From positions 1 through 45,701 of the forward strand of contig JALOAD010000028.1 in NCBI GenBank assembly GCA_023228995.1: DNA of 45,701 bases. Direction: 5' to 3'. Both the position numbers and the translations under genes were made by a program. Source of the stretch: JALOAD01 sp023228995 [NCBI: Candidatus Muiribacterium halophilum] (GTDB lineage: Bacteria > Muiribacteriota > Muiribacteriia > Muiribacteriales). Positions 1-8,353 of this stretch are shown here, piece by piece. Numbering within the stretch: the stretch's first letter is position 1; every line of letters starts with the position of its first letter. The notes beneath the pieces are model-generated. The model saw nothing but the letters and a program-made list of their open reading frames with translations, did no database searches and was not told the origin of the DNA.

Positions 1-1221
1 ATTAGTATAACTAATTTTTCCTTGTGGATCACGTGTTAATATCTGTGTATCTATATTTGAATAAGTTACATGTAAATATAAATCATTATTTTGATCTAAT
101 GATACAAATTTATCTTTTGATGTATAATCAATTTTTCCAGTTGTTGAATTACGAGTTAAAACTTGAGTATTAGTATTTGAATTAGATGGTGTTGCAAGTA
201 GATATAAATTACCTATAGAATCCAAAGTCATTAGATTATTAATAATAGAATAAGAACCACCAATATATGGAATATAACTAAATTGTAATTTACCATCACT
301 ATCTCCAAAAAATATAGTAGGGGTATCATTACCAATACCACCAATATTCTGACTACCAATTCCAACAAATTCAGTATCAGATACATTAGCAATATAAGAA
401 GTAATCAAATTATATGGTATAAAGGGGTTTATATTAGGTTCAGAACCATGGTTATTAATAATAGCAGAAGAAGTACTATTAGTTGAACCCAAAGCAAGTA
501 TATTGTTTCCATATATTAATGTTGGTTTACATATTGAATTAGTTGCACTTCCATCAGATATCAATATACTATTATTAATTGGATTAGATATACTATAACT
601 ATTACCAGAAGTTCCAGAAGATCCTGATTCACCACCCATAGCTATCCAAGATATAGAATATACTTTATCAATTGTTGCTGAAGTTTCATTAGATAATATC
701 AAAGCACAATCTATATTAAACTTAAAATTAACTTCATCATCATTAACATCTTTAACTTCATATAATACAAAATTATTTTTATTATCTATTTCAGTTATTT
801 TTATATAAATTTTAGTATAATTCAAGTATTGCAACATGGATTCAATCCAATTTTTAGCAGGTCCAAATAAACTAACATAATTTAGATATAAGATATTATC
901 CGGTGTAGTAAAATCTGAAAAACTTAATGAAAATTTAGCATTATCAACATTATTAGCATCATTTGTATATACCCATCTTAAGCCATTAGAACCATCCACA
1001 CCATCATTACCAGATGTTCCAGATGTCCCTTTAATACCAGATGTTCCGGAAGAACCAGATGTTCCTGATAATCCTGAACCAGAACCTATTTCACTTATAT
1101 TACCTTCACTATCTTTTTGTTTTAATAAATGATCTGCTGAATCTAAACCTATTATAATACCAGAAGATGGAGTATTGATATCAGACATATTAGTGTATGT
1201 AGAAAGATGTATTGTACTCAT
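1..1221 (-). CDS. Collagen-like tail/virion protein, C-terminus cut by window edge
   Basis: The frame is open from an ATG at 1219-1221 to the window edge (407 codons), so the C-terminus is missing. Around residues 50-85 there is a run of Gly-Thr-Ser and Gly-Ser-Ser triplets (GTSGSSGTSG type) with GIKG and GNDG triplets, and a second short GSSGTSG patch lies further on. Such collagen-like triplets are typical of phage tail fibres and appendages, where they build trimeric stalks. The rest is Ser/Thr/Asn-rich and beta-rich, with two related segments near the visible end (QVLTRNSTTGKIDYT and QILTRDPQGKISYT), as in repeated fibre modules. A TA-rich element lies about 15 nt upstream. The role as a fibre is inferred; no receptor-binding domain is visible. 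Confidence 0.7.
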   Translation of the reverse strand, partial: MSTIHLSTYTNMSDINTPSSGIIIGLDSADHLLKQKDSEGNISEIGSGSGLSGTSGSSGTSGIKGTSGTSGNDGVDGSNGLRWVYTNDANNVDNAKFSLSFSDFTTPDNILYLNYVSLFGPAKNWIESMLQYLNYTKIYIKITEIDNKNNFVLYEVKDVNDDEVNFKFNIDCALILSNETSATIDKVYSISWIAMGGESGSSGTSGNSYSISNPINNSILISDGSATNSICKPTLIYGNNILALGSTNSTSSAIINNHGSEPNINPFIPYNLITSYIANVSDTEFVGIGSQNIGGIGNDTPTIFFGDSDGKLQFSYIPYIGGSYSIINNLMTLDSIGNLYLLATPSNSNTNTQVLTRNSTTGKIDYTSKDKFVSLDQNNDLYLHVTYSNIDTQILTRDPQGKISYTN

Positions 1222-1316
1222 TTTATAAAATTATTTTTATATATATAAGTATATATAAAAAAATAAAAATTAATTAAGTAATCATAATAATCTTTGAATT
1301 TTGATATAATTTTCAT

Positions 1317-2384
1317 TTATAATTTATTCTTAAAATCATGTTTATGATTTATATTTAATAAAACATTATACAATAAATCAATAGTATTTTCAATATCAGA
1401 TTTCTTAACAGTTTCTACTGTACTATGCATATATTTCAATGGAATTGAAATTAAAGCTGAATTAGCACCATTATATAAGGCATAATTGTCTGTATTTGTA
1501 CCTGTATAGCTACCAGATGCTGATAATTGATAAGGGATTTCATTTTTTATAGCAGTATCAATGATTAATTTTCTTAAGTTATTTTGCACACAAGCAGCTC
1601 TTGTAATATCTGGACCCAATCCACATTTAGAATAACCATCTTTTCCTTTTGTATAAGCATCAGAAGATATGTCATGAGTTACATCCAATACTATTGCTAC
1701 ATCTGCTTTTATTTTTTTACTTAAATATAAAGGACCATTACAACCTACTTCTTCTTGAACTGCACTCATAAAATGTAAATTATAAGGAAGATTAATTTTA
1801 TTTTCTTTGAGTTTTTTAGCAACTTCACTTAAAATAAAAACACCTACCTTATCATCAAAAGATTTACCTGTGTAGTAATTTTTACCTAATTTCATAAAAT
1901 CACCTTCCATAGTAACATAATCTCCAATTTTTATACCAAGCTCTTTTATTTCTTCTTCACTATCACAACCACAATCTAAGAAAAGTTCATGCACTTTATC
2001 AAAAGTTTTATCTTTATCAGCATGATGAATATGTATTGGAATAGAGCCAAAAACACAAGGTATTTTAGATGTATCTGTATGTATAATAGCTCTTTGACCA
2101 CTTGTTATGAACATATCAACTCCACCATTTCTAACTACTTTAATATAGTTATCACTAAATCCACTTACCATATATGATATTTCATCAATATGTGCATCAA
2201 TTACTACATTGTATTCACAATTTTTGTGATAATTAGATGCGATGCAATTGCCATATTCATCTAATTCTACATTATCTGTATATTTTTTCATTTCTGATGC
2301 CCAAACTCTTTGAGCTTCAATTTCATTACCACTAGGAGAAGAAGTATTAGTTAATTCTTCTATAAAATTTTCATTTAATTCCAT
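1317..2384 (-). CDS. M42-family metallo-aminopeptidase
   Basis: At 355 residues this has the length of cytosolic M42 (glutamyl aminopeptidase/FrvX/TET) enzymes, which remove N-terminal residues from peptides with two metal ions. The expected ligands are all present: H65 and D67 in DAHIDE, bridging D178 in SFDDKVG, the catalytic and ligand pair E211/E212 in QEEVG, D234 in LDVTHD and H320 in YMHSTVE. There is no signal peptide, so it should act in the cytoplasm. It is monocistronic with its own host-type promoter. A complete peptidase of this family is unusual in a phage. It probably came from a bacterium; its use (recycling amino acids or processing a specific protein) cannot be read from the sequence. 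Confidence 0.9.
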   Translation of the reverse strand: MELNENFIEELTNTSSPSGNEIEAQRVWASEMKKYTDNVELDEYGNCIASNYHKNCEYNVVIDAHIDEISYMVSGFSDNYIKVVRNGGVDMFITSGQRAIIHTDTSKIPCVFGSIPIHIHHADKDKTFDKVHELFLDCGCDSEEEIKELGIKIGDYVTMEGDFMKLGKNYYTGKSFDDKVGVFILSEVAKKLKENKINLPYNLHFMSAVQEEVGCNGPLYLSKKIKADVAIVLDVTHDISSDAYTKGKDGYSKCGLGPDITRAACVQNNLRKLIIDTAIKNEIPYQLSASGSYTGTNTDNYALYNGANSALISIPLKYMHSTVETVKKSDIENTIDLLYNVLLNINHKHDFKNKL

Positions 2385-2404
2385 ATTTATTTGTTTTTGG
2401 ATTG

Positions 2405-2436
2405 CAAATATATAAAATTAATACATACTAACCAAA
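2405..2436 (-). promoter_or_regulatory. Bacteroidota-type promoter for the M42 peptidase
   Basis: On the minus strand TTTG (2433-2436) is followed after 20 nt by TATATTTG (2405-2412), matching the -33 TTTG / -7 TAnnTTTG consensus of the Bacteroidota housekeeping sigma factor. It lies about 20 nt ahead of the start codon. Confidence 0.7.
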
Positions 2437-2441
2437 TAAAA

Positions 2442-2807
2442 TTAATAATTTGTTGGAATGTTCATATCAGAAACAATATGAATTTTGAATGAAAATCCAT
2501 CATCAGTAGAAGATAATTTAGTTTCTGTATTATAACCATTATTACCATCAAATGTTATTGGAGTTTGTCCATTTCTTAGATGATTTAATCTATTTTCTTC
2601 AGCTTTCCTTTTATCCTCCTCTATTTTAACCATTTCTTCAAATGTTAATCCATTATTTATAGGAGTTTCAACAACATTGGTACTATATTGTTGTTGGTTG
2701 CTTAAATTATATTTCATTAAAAGTTGTTGTGCCTCATAACTATTTAAGTCAACATCTTTTATATTTTCCTCTTGATTATCAATAATCTTAATTTCTAGTT
2801 TTTGCAT
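2442..2807 (-). CDS. Hypothetical protein, second gene of a two-gene unit
   Basis: Not recognised. I start it at the ATG at 2805-2807 (121 residues, beginning MQKLEIKIID), five nt after the stop of the upstream gene; the frame also runs further 5' into that gene. The N-terminal half has a short segment (VDLNSYEAQQLLMKYNLS) followed by Asn/Gln-rich sequence, then a charged helix (FEEMVKIEEDKRKAEENRL) and a beta-like tail. No transmembrane segment or signal peptide is visible. Tight coupling to a tagged gene under a TTAATATATAA element suggests late expression, possibly as a virion component. Confidence 0.6.
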   Translation of the reverse strand: MQKLEIKIIDNQEENIKDVDLNSYEAQQLLMKYNLSNQQQYSTNVVETPINNGLTFEEMVKIEEDKRKAEENRLNHLRNGQTPITFDGNNGYNTETKLSSTDDGFSFKIHIVSDMNIPTNY

Positions 2808-2811
2808 TATA

Positions 2812-3252
2812 TTATTTAATTTTATATAAATATATTTCATTACCATCTCTATCATATTTCCATCCATTCATAACACGAGAAGGTATATATCTCATATTCA
2901 TTTTAGTTCGTTGAGTTATAAAATCTTTTTCTAAATCTTTACCTAAACCATTAATAACTACTAATTCAACCCATTCATTTTTAGATACATAATCTGGTAA
3001 TATATGAGTATATATAGTATTGTATAATTTATCTAAAGAAGATACTTTAACTACTTTATAAGTCCAGTTTCCATTATCATATACATATCTAAATAACTCT
3101 ACATCAGTATCATCTAATCTTTTTATTTCTAATCTAAATACATTTGGACCATCATTAAATACATAATATGTAGAATTACCATCCTTAGATGTACTATCAT
3201 AACTAAAATCAAAAAAATCTACACTTTCATTAAATTTTCTTAAATATTTCAT
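2812..3252 (-). CDS. Hypothetical protein with MKYLRKFNE N-terminal tag
   Basis: 146 residues, family not recognised. The protein starts MKYLRKFNES, the same N-terminal tag as the leucine-rich-repeat array and several other genes here. After the tag comes a beta-rich body (alternating Tyr/Val/Leu strands around residues 25-75) and a lysine-rich C-terminus. The start is the only ATG that fits the tag and lies 22 nt downstream of a TTAATATATAA element. The tag resembles the capsid-targeting peptide of T4 internal proteins (MKTYQEFIAE), so packaging in the virion is a reasonable guess. Confidence 0.65.
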   Translation of the reverse strand: MKYLRKFNESVDFFDFSYDSTSKDGNSTYYVFNDGPNVFRLEIKRLDDTDVELFRYVYDNGNWTYKVVKVSSLDKLYNTIYTHILPDYVSKNEWVELVVINGLGKDLEKDFITQRTKMNMRYIPSRVMNGWKYDRDGNEIYLYKIK

Positions 3253-3274
3253 ATCTTTTATATTAAACTTTTCA

Positions 3275-3285
3275 TTATATATTAA
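3275..3285 (-). promoter_or_regulatory. TTAATATATAA element (candidate phage promoter)
   Basis: Exact copy reading toward the gene that starts at 3252, 22 nt away. It is one of eight exact copies I found by eye, seven of them 14-27 nt upstream of a start codon and in the gene's direction. Confidence 0.45.
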
Positions 3286-3296
3286 TAAAATAATAT

Positions 3297-4646
3297 ATGA
3301 ATAAAATTATATCAGTATTAATAATAAACTTAAATAATCTAAATTATACCAAGGATTGTATAAAAGATTTAATGAAACAAGATTGTAATTTCAATCTAAT
3401 GATAGTAGATCAAAATAGTATTGAAGAAGGTACAAAAGAATATTTTGATTCTTTATTAATGTCAAAATTACCAAAAAACATTGAGTATTTTAGATTTTAT
3501 CAAAATACTTATAATCAACCGCTTAATCATATATGGAATTGGTTTGCTGAAATAGCTAATACCAAATATTTATGTATGTTAAATAATGATGTTAGAATAT
3601 GTCCAAATTTTTTATCATCAGCAATTGAAGTACTTGAATTAGAACCTAATATTGCTATAGTTAATCATGTGACTAATAATAAAAATTATAGTAAATGGTC
3701 TGAAGGATTGGATTATAAAATAGAGGAAAATATATATAGACAAGGTTGGGATTTTATAATCAGAAAGGAATGTTATAATAATATTCCAGAAGAATTAGAG
3801 TTTTTCTTTGGAGATGATTATATATATTCAACTTTATATACAAAAGGTTATAAAGGGGCTTATGTATTAAATTCACCTATGATACATTATGAATGTTCAA
3901 CAACAGAAGAAAAGGGTGGGATTAGAGATTTATCAAAAGAAAGGGTATATTTTGATAAATTAAATTTGGAGCACAAAAATATGAGTTTTAGTGAACTATG
4001 TAAATGGAAACCAGAATTTGAAGTTTTACAAAAAAAGAATCTCGAACCAAAGATTACACTTAATGAACAAGAATTTAAGCAAGATTCTAAATTAAAATTA
4101 TCTATTCTTATTTGCTCTTTATTAGAAAGAAGAAAAGATTTCTTAGATAGATTACTTAATATTTTAGAACCACAGATTATAGATAAAAATGTGGAAATTA
4201 TAATAATATCAGATAATGCTAAAAGAAGTATTGGGCAAAAAAGAAATGATGCATTAAATATGGCTAATGGTGAATATGTTTGCTTTATAGATGATGATGA
4301 TTTAATATCTGATAATTATGTAGATTCTATTTTAGAAAAAATGGAAAATAATCCTGATGTTATAGTATTTGATGCTCAAATAACATTTGATGGGAATAAT
4401 CCTAAATTAGTTAAGTATGGTAGAGAATATGAATATATGGAGAAAGATGAAGCTTATTATAGACAACCAAATCATCTAATGGTACATAAAAAATCAAATA
4501 TAACTGAATTTTTCAAAGATGTGAAAACTGGTGAAGATGATGAATGGGCAACAAGAATGTTAGATAGAATAGTAACACAAGAAAGAATAAATAAAATATT
4601 ATATTTTTATGATTTCAAAACAACAACAAAAAAATACTTTAATTAA
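3297..4646 (+). CDS. Two-domain family 2 glycosyltransferase
   Basis: 449 residues with two GT-A domains in one chain. The first (about 4-200) opens with SVLIINLNNLNYTKD and has the nucleotide-sugar/metal motif LCMLNNDVR (residues 92-100). The second (about 265-449) opens with KLSILICSLLERRKDFLDR and has FIDDDDLIS (330-338), where DDD is the metal-binding motif. Family 2 enzymes transfer sugars from NDP-sugars with inversion. The substrates may be phage DNA bases, virion proteins or host surface glycans; the sequence does not decide. The stop codon overlaps the start of the next gene by one base, so the three genes 3297-6188 form one operon, which contains a methyltransferase and another glycosyltransferase. 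Confidence 0.85.
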   Translation: MNKIISVLIINLNNLNYTKDCIKDLMKQDCNFNLMIVDQNSIEEGTKEYFDSLLMSKLPKNIEYFRFYQNTYNQPLNHIWNWFAEIANTKYLCMLNNDVRICPNFLSSAIEVLELEPNIAIVNHVTNNKNYSKWSEGLDYKIEENIYRQGWDFIIRKECYNNIPEELEFFFGDDYIYSTLYTKGYKGAYVLNSPMIHYECSTTEEKGGIRDLSKERVYFDKLNLEHKNMSFSELCKWKPEFEVLQKKNLEPKITLNEQEFKQDSKLKLSILICSLLERRKDFLDRLLNILEPQIIDKNVEIIIISDNAKRSIGQKRNDALNMANGEYVCFIDDDDLISDNYVDSILEKMENNPDVIVFDAQITFDGNNPKLVKYGREYEYMEKDEAYYRQPNHLMVHKKSNITEFFKDVKTGEDDEWATRMLDRIVTQERINKILYFYDFKTTTKKYFN

Positions 4647-5236
4647 TGACAAGATACCAAATAATTAATCACTTAATAGTGAAACATAATTACAAAACAT
4701 TTTTAGAAATAGGAACTCAAGAAAAAATATCTTATAATGAAGTTATAATAGATGAAAAAATAAGTATCGATCCAGATCCAGAAGCAAATGCTGATTTCAC
4801 AATGACATCAGATCAATTCTTTAATATAAATACTAAAAAGTTTGATATAATATTTATTGATGGTTTACACCATGCAGATTTTACATATAGAGACATATTA
4901 AATAGTCTAAAAATACTTAATGAAAATGGTACTATTGTAGTTCATGATATAATTCCATATTCTTATGAAGCTCAAATTATACCAATTGAGAAAGCTATAG
5001 AAAATAATATAGTTGCTTGGAATGGTGATGTTTGGAAAGCATGGATAAAAATGCGTATAGATCATAGAGAATTATTAATGTATTGTGTTGATACTGATCA
5101 TGGTTGTGGAATTATTCAGAAAAAAGAAAACAATCAATTTATTAATGACTACAATAATGGTTATTATAAATATGATAAAGAATTAATTATGGAAAATATA
5201 AATCTTATATCCATACAAAAATTTATGAAAATGTAA
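4646..5236 (+). CDS. SAM-dependent class I methyltransferase
   Basis: 196 residues. The Rossmann motif I is TFLEIGTQE (residues 18-26), which binds S-adenosylmethionine. Motif IV-like FDIIFIDGLHH (66-76) and NSLKILNENGTIVVHDI after it match the Methyltransf_24/FkbM-like pattern, where the aspartate and histidines shape the active site. Its place between two glycosyltransferases, with overlapping or adjacent coding frames, suggests O-methylation of the sugar or glycan made by its neighbours. The fold assignment is firm; the acceptor is inferred only from context. Confidence 0.8.
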   Translation: MTRYQIINHLIVKHNYKTFLEIGTQEKISYNEVIIDEKISIDPDPEANADFTMTSDQFFNINTKKFDIIFIDGLHHADFTYRDILNSLKILNENGTIVVHDIIPYSYEAQIIPIEKAIENNIVAWNGDVWKAWIKMRIDHRELLMYCVDTDHGCGIIQKKENNQFINDYNNGYYKYDKELIMENINLISIQKFMKM

Positions 5237-5237
5237 T

Positions 5238-6188
5238 ATGAAAAGAGTATTTATAACACATATAACAGTAGATTACTTAGAAGTTGCTATAAACTTAGCA
5301 AAATCTATTAAATTATTTTCAAATATACCATTAATTGTATATTGTATTAATATTTCAAATGAAGAAATAATCAAATTATTAAAATTTAATAATGTATATG
5401 TTCGTAATATTGATTTAGATATATCTGATAAAAGCATAACAGATTATGATATTATAGAATCTGGTAATTTTTATGTAAATAGAAATAGTGAAAGAATATA
5501 TAAAATTCTATGTGCTAAAACAATAGCTATGGAAATGGCAATTGAAGAAGGTTGGGATGAAATATGTTATTTAGATTCAGATTGTTTAGCAACACCATTA
5601 ATAAATGATTTATTTAATTGGATGCCATTAGTATCTGATTATCCTATTGGTACTCAAGGTATACATGGTTATATGATGTATGTAGATGAAAATGGAGAAC
5701 ATGGGAATCCTTTTCTTAATGGGACTTGGCCAACTCCTGATAATAAATTAGCATTAGAGTGGCCATTAATGCAATTCTTACAACTGAAAGAAACTGATAG
5801 AGGAGTTTATAGAACAACTGGCATTATGCTTATGAATAGAAATTGTTTGGGATTCATAAAAACATGGAAAGAATTATGTTATGTTTTAGTAAAATTAGTA
5901 GATACATTCTATTATGCACCTTACCATGAAGAAACAATATATAATGTACTTAGTTGGAAAAAATCTAATATAGGATTTCCATTGTGTTATGTAAATATAT
6001 GTGATGGATTAGATACAGTTAAAAAAATATATACTGATAGTAAAGAGGGTGATTATACTTGGAGTGAAAAAGATACACCCAAAAGATTTTATAAAATACC
6101 AGAAGATAAAAAACATATAAAGGTTTTACATGGTGAAAAAAGAAATGAAGAGGTAGATAAAATATTAGATTATTTGAAACAGATATAG
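5238..6188 (+). CDS. Glycosyltransferase with DxD motif (GT8-like fold)
   Basis: 316 residues. The N-terminus (KRVFITHITVDYLEVAINL) and the block EEGWDEICYLDSDCLA (103-118) fit nucleotide-diphospho-sugar transferases in which the DSD at 113-115 coordinates the metal and sugar nucleotide. A Trp-rich middle (WPTPDNKLALEWP) and the segment APYHEETIYNV are plausible acceptor-side parts. It starts one nt after the preceding stop and closes the glycosyltransferase-methyltransferase-glycosyltransferase operon. The stop codon is TAG and lies inside the terminator stem. I cannot place it in a precise family; GT8-like is a fold-level call. Confidence 0.75.
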   Translation: MKRVFITHITVDYLEVAINLAKSIKLFSNIPLIVYCINISNEEIIKLLKFNNVYVRNIDLDISDKSITDYDIIESGNFYVNRNSERIYKILCAKTIAMEMAIEEGWDEICYLDSDCLATPLINDLFNWMPLVSDYPIGTQGIHGYMMYVDENGEHGNPFLNGTWPTPDNKLALEWPLMQFLQLKETDRGVYRTTGIMLMNRNCLGFIKTWKELCYVLVKLVDTFYYAPYHEETIYNVLSWKKSNIGFPLCYVNICDGLDTVKKIYTDSKEGDYTWSEKDTPKRFYKIPEDKKHIKVLHGEKRNEEVDKILDYLKQI

Positions 6189-6209
6189 TTATAAATTATA
6201 TCTGTTTTT
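6179..6209 (+). terminator. Intrinsic terminator of the glycan operon
   Basis: A 9-bp stem (ACAGATATA with TATATCTGT) around a 9-nt loop, followed by a T run. It overlaps the stop codon of the last glycosyltransferase. Confidence 0.7.
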
Positions 6210-6230
6210 ATTAATTTTATTTAATAAAAA

Positions 6231-6262
6231 GTTGCATATGTTAAAAAATAGATTTATATTTG
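6231..6262 (+). promoter_or_regulatory. Bacteroidota-type promoter for the restriction endonuclease
   Basis: GTTG (6231-6234) and TATATTTG (6255-6262) are separated by 20 nt, matching the TTG / TAnnTTTG consensus. Initiation about 7 nt downstream would leave a short leader before the ATG at 6281 and argues against the upstream TTG start at 6260. Confidence 0.6.
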
Positions 6263-6280
6263 TATAAATTAAAAAAATAT

Positions 6281-6901
6281 ATGTTAAATAAAATATTAAA
6301 TGAATTATATGAATTAAAATACAATGTCAATAACTTTGGTAGTATGAAACATGAAGACTCAGTGAAAGCTATTCTAAGTAAATACTTAACTGAAATAGAT
6401 ATAAAAAATCCAAAGATTAATCTACTAAAACAAAACAAAAATAAGAAAATTGAAGAATTAGCAAATGAAAACATTTTTGTATATCAACCATTTGGTAAAC
6501 AAAAAGATCCAGATTTTATTATTTGTATAAATGGTTTTGTAGTATGGATTGAGTGTAAAAGTGGTAAGAAAAAAATTACTTGGAATTCAGGTTTTCCAAA
6601 AAATGATGTCTTATATTTGTTTTCTTGTAAAATTAAAAATACAACAACTTTATTTTATGGTCAAAATACATTATTATTGAAAAATAATCCAAATTTTGAA
6701 GAAAATTATAATTATTTTGATAAAATGTTAAAAAAATTATGTGCAAAATATTTCAAAGATTTATTCAAATCATTAGAAGGTGTATTTGATTTTTATATGA
6801 GAAGAATGTTGATTGATAAAACAATTTATTCAGATATAAAATTAAGAGATGATAATTTCAATTTTGTAATTAATTTACTAAAAGAAAAAGGAGAGTTATA
6901 A
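6281..6901 (+). CDS. PD-(D/E)XK endonuclease, probable type II restriction enzyme
   Basis: 206 residues from the ATG at 6281; a TTG seven codons upstream is an alternative start. The nuclease core is visible: D78 in KDPDFIICINGF and E91-C-K93 in WIECKSGKK, an aspartate, 12 residues, then ExK, the metal-binding geometry of PD-(D/E)XK restriction enzymes. The rest is helical and lysine-rich. It converges on an adenine methyltransferase gene across a shared bidirectional terminator, the common layout of type II restriction-modification. Role inferred: cleaving unmodified host or competitor DNA. Recognition sequence unknown. It has its own host-type promoter, so early expression is likely. Confidence 0.75.
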   Translation: MLNKILNELYELKYNVNNFGSMKHEDSVKAILSKYLTEIDIKNPKINLLKQNKNKKIEELANENIFVYQPFGKQKDPDFIICINGFVVWIECKSGKKKITWNSGFPKNDVLYLFSCKIKNTTTLFYGQNTLLLKNNPNFEENYNYFDKMLKKLCAKYFKDLFKSLEGVFDFYMRRMLIDKTIYSDIKLRDDNFNFVINLLKEKGEL

Positions 6902-6917
6902 TAAACTCTCCTTTTTT
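6885..6917. terminator. Bidirectional terminator between endonuclease and methylase genes
   Basis: Stem AAAAAGGAGAGTT with AACTCTCCTTTTT, loop of about 6 nt, with A run and T run on both sides, so it can stop transcription from both convergent genes. It overlaps both stop codons. Confidence 0.8.
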
Positions 6918-8010
6918 ATAATGGTAATGATAATAATTCACCTTTTGTTAAATTAGAGGAATTGAAAAAACTAACCAATAAATCATCATATATTCCTTTA
7001 TTTAAGTTTTCATATACTATATCTAACATTTCCTTATTATTGTGAGTTAATACTAAAACGTGATTTTCAAATACCATATTAGTATTATTTGTAATGTAAT
7101 AATATTTGATTTTCTTTGATACTGTCCGTGGAAATATTATACAATTTTGATACTTTATATCAACATCTTGTATATATTGTTTTTTTTCTTTATTATTATT
7201 TACAATCAATTCTAATTTATTTCTATCTATATTACTACTATAAACTAAAATATTTCCAGATACATCATTCAATTTCTCCTTATTTAAGTTCCAAACAATT
7301 TCACCAATAGATACATTAAAACCACTATCTTTCAATGTCTTATTTGTTTTATCAAACTTATTGTAGTCTTTCATGATAAAATAATTATCATTGTTAAGAT
7401 AAAAATAATTATCATTTGTCTTATTTTTCCTTATTACTAATAAACATACCTTTATAGCCACATTTTGAAATGATACATCCTCAATCAAATACTCAACATT
7501 ATAATTATTGTATATCTCAGCTCTTATATTTTTATATGTAGGTGATGTTAAGATAGCAGAAGGTAATAGATAGGCAATGACACCATCCTCTTTTAATATA
7601 TCCATTGATTTTTTCATAAAAATATGAACCAAATTAATCCTACCATTTGATATACCTTTATATTTCTTTTTTATCTGATCTTGTATTTTTTTATCATAAA
7701 ATGAATAACATAATTCAATATATGGTGGATTACCAATGATAAAATCATACATCTTATTTTCATATAATAAAAAATCCTCATTATATAAATTAACATTGCT
7801 ATTTTTATATGAATTAAAATGACTTTCGTCTATTTCAACTCCATCTACATTAACATCATACAACGATAAATATTTGATAAAATTACCATTTCCAAATGAA
7901 GGCTCCAAAGCATCACCAGTTAATGGTTTTATATTATTAACTATATCAATGACTTTTTTACACATATCCTCAGCTGTGAAAAATTGCCCATATTCACTCT
8001 TATATTCCAT
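6916..8010 (-). CDS. N6-adenine DNA methyltransferase (NPPY type) of the RM pair
   Basis: 364 residues. Motif X is GQFFTAEDMCKKVID (8-22), the SAM-binding motif I is ALEPSFGNGNFI (34-45) and the catalytic motif IV is IIGNPPYIEL (91-100), in the order of gamma-class adenine methylases such as those of Eco57I/TaqI-like systems. The C-terminal half would hold the target-recognition domain. It methylates the exocyclic amino group of adenine in a specific site, protecting phage DNA from the endonuclease encoded at 6281. A frameshifted ribbon-helix-helix gene ends three nt upstream, so the methylase probably once had its regulator in the same transcript. Confidence 0.88.
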   Translation of the reverse strand: MEYKSEYGQFFTAEDMCKKVIDIVNNIKPLTGDALEPSFGNGNFIKYLSLYDVNVDGVEIDESHFNSYKNSNVNLYNEDFLLYENKMYDFIIGNPPYIELCYSFYDKKIQDQIKKKYKGISNGRINLVHIFMKKSMDILKEDGVIAYLLPSAILTSPTYKNIRAEIYNNYNVEYLIEDVSFQNVAIKVCLLVIRKNKTNDNYFYLNNDNYFIMKDYNKFDKTNKTLKDSGFNVSIGEIVWNLNKEKLNDVSGNILVYSSNIDRNKLELIVNNNKEKKQYIQDVDIKYQNCIIFPRTVSKKIKYYYITNNTNMVFENHVLVLTHNNKEMLDIVYENLNKGIYDDLLVSFFNSSNLTKGELLSLPL

Positions 8011-8013
8011 ATC

Positions 8014-8183
8014 TTAAATTTCTTTTTTATTTTTCATATCCTCACTAATCAACCACTCGATGTATTTTGACTTATTATCTATATCATTTTCATTAAATAG
8101 TTTTCAAATATATCTAATAAATGATTATCAATTGTAATTGAATATTTAACTTTCCATTGGTCTTTTGGTAATTTATTTCTCAT
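8014..8183 (-). pseudogene. Frameshifted ribbon-helix-helix protein gene ahead of the methylase
   Basis: From the ATG at 8181-8183 the frame reads MRNKLPKDQWKVKYSITID and NHLLDIFENY, the strand-helix start of a ribbon-helix-helix DNA-binding protein, then hits a TAG at 8079-8081. In the -1 frame the protein continues NENDIDNKSKYIEWLISED to a TAA at 8014-8016, just before the methylase ATG at 8010. Adding one T to the TATTTAATG run restores a single frame of about 56 codons (DIFENYFNENDIDNKSK). So this is either a one-base deletion or a sequence error. Intact, it would be a C-protein-like controller of the restriction-modification genes, by context only. Confidence 0.55.
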
Positions 8184-8223
8184 ATTAATTATATTATTTA
8201 TAACAAAAAAGTTAAAACAATAA

Positions 8224-8340
8224 TAATTTTTTATATATAAAATAAAAAATAAACAGTTATGGAAAAATCGCAAGGAGGTAGCTTGGACGCCTGACAAAAA
8301 ACCAGCGAATAGAACAAAGGAAAAAAGAAATAGGTTCTAA
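8224..8340 (+). pseudogene. Possible gene remnant, C-terminal fragment without a start
   Basis: An open frame from 8224 to the TAA at 8338-8340 has no ATG, GTG or TTG start but reads like a real basic C-terminus (WKNRKEVAWTPDKKPANRTK). The stretch 8262-8312 is clearly richer in G and C than its surroundings, and the only AAGGAGG in the area (8271-8277) lies inside it. It could be the tail of a deleted gene or an untranslated leader of the gene at 8354. Family unknown. Confidence 0.25.
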
Positions 8341-8353
8341 AAGAGATAGAAAA

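Noticed and set aside
8079-8183. TAG recoded as an amino acid, as in some large gut phages
   Set aside because: TAG is a normal end of other genes here (6188, 13904), and the RHH sequence continues in a different frame, not through the TAG.
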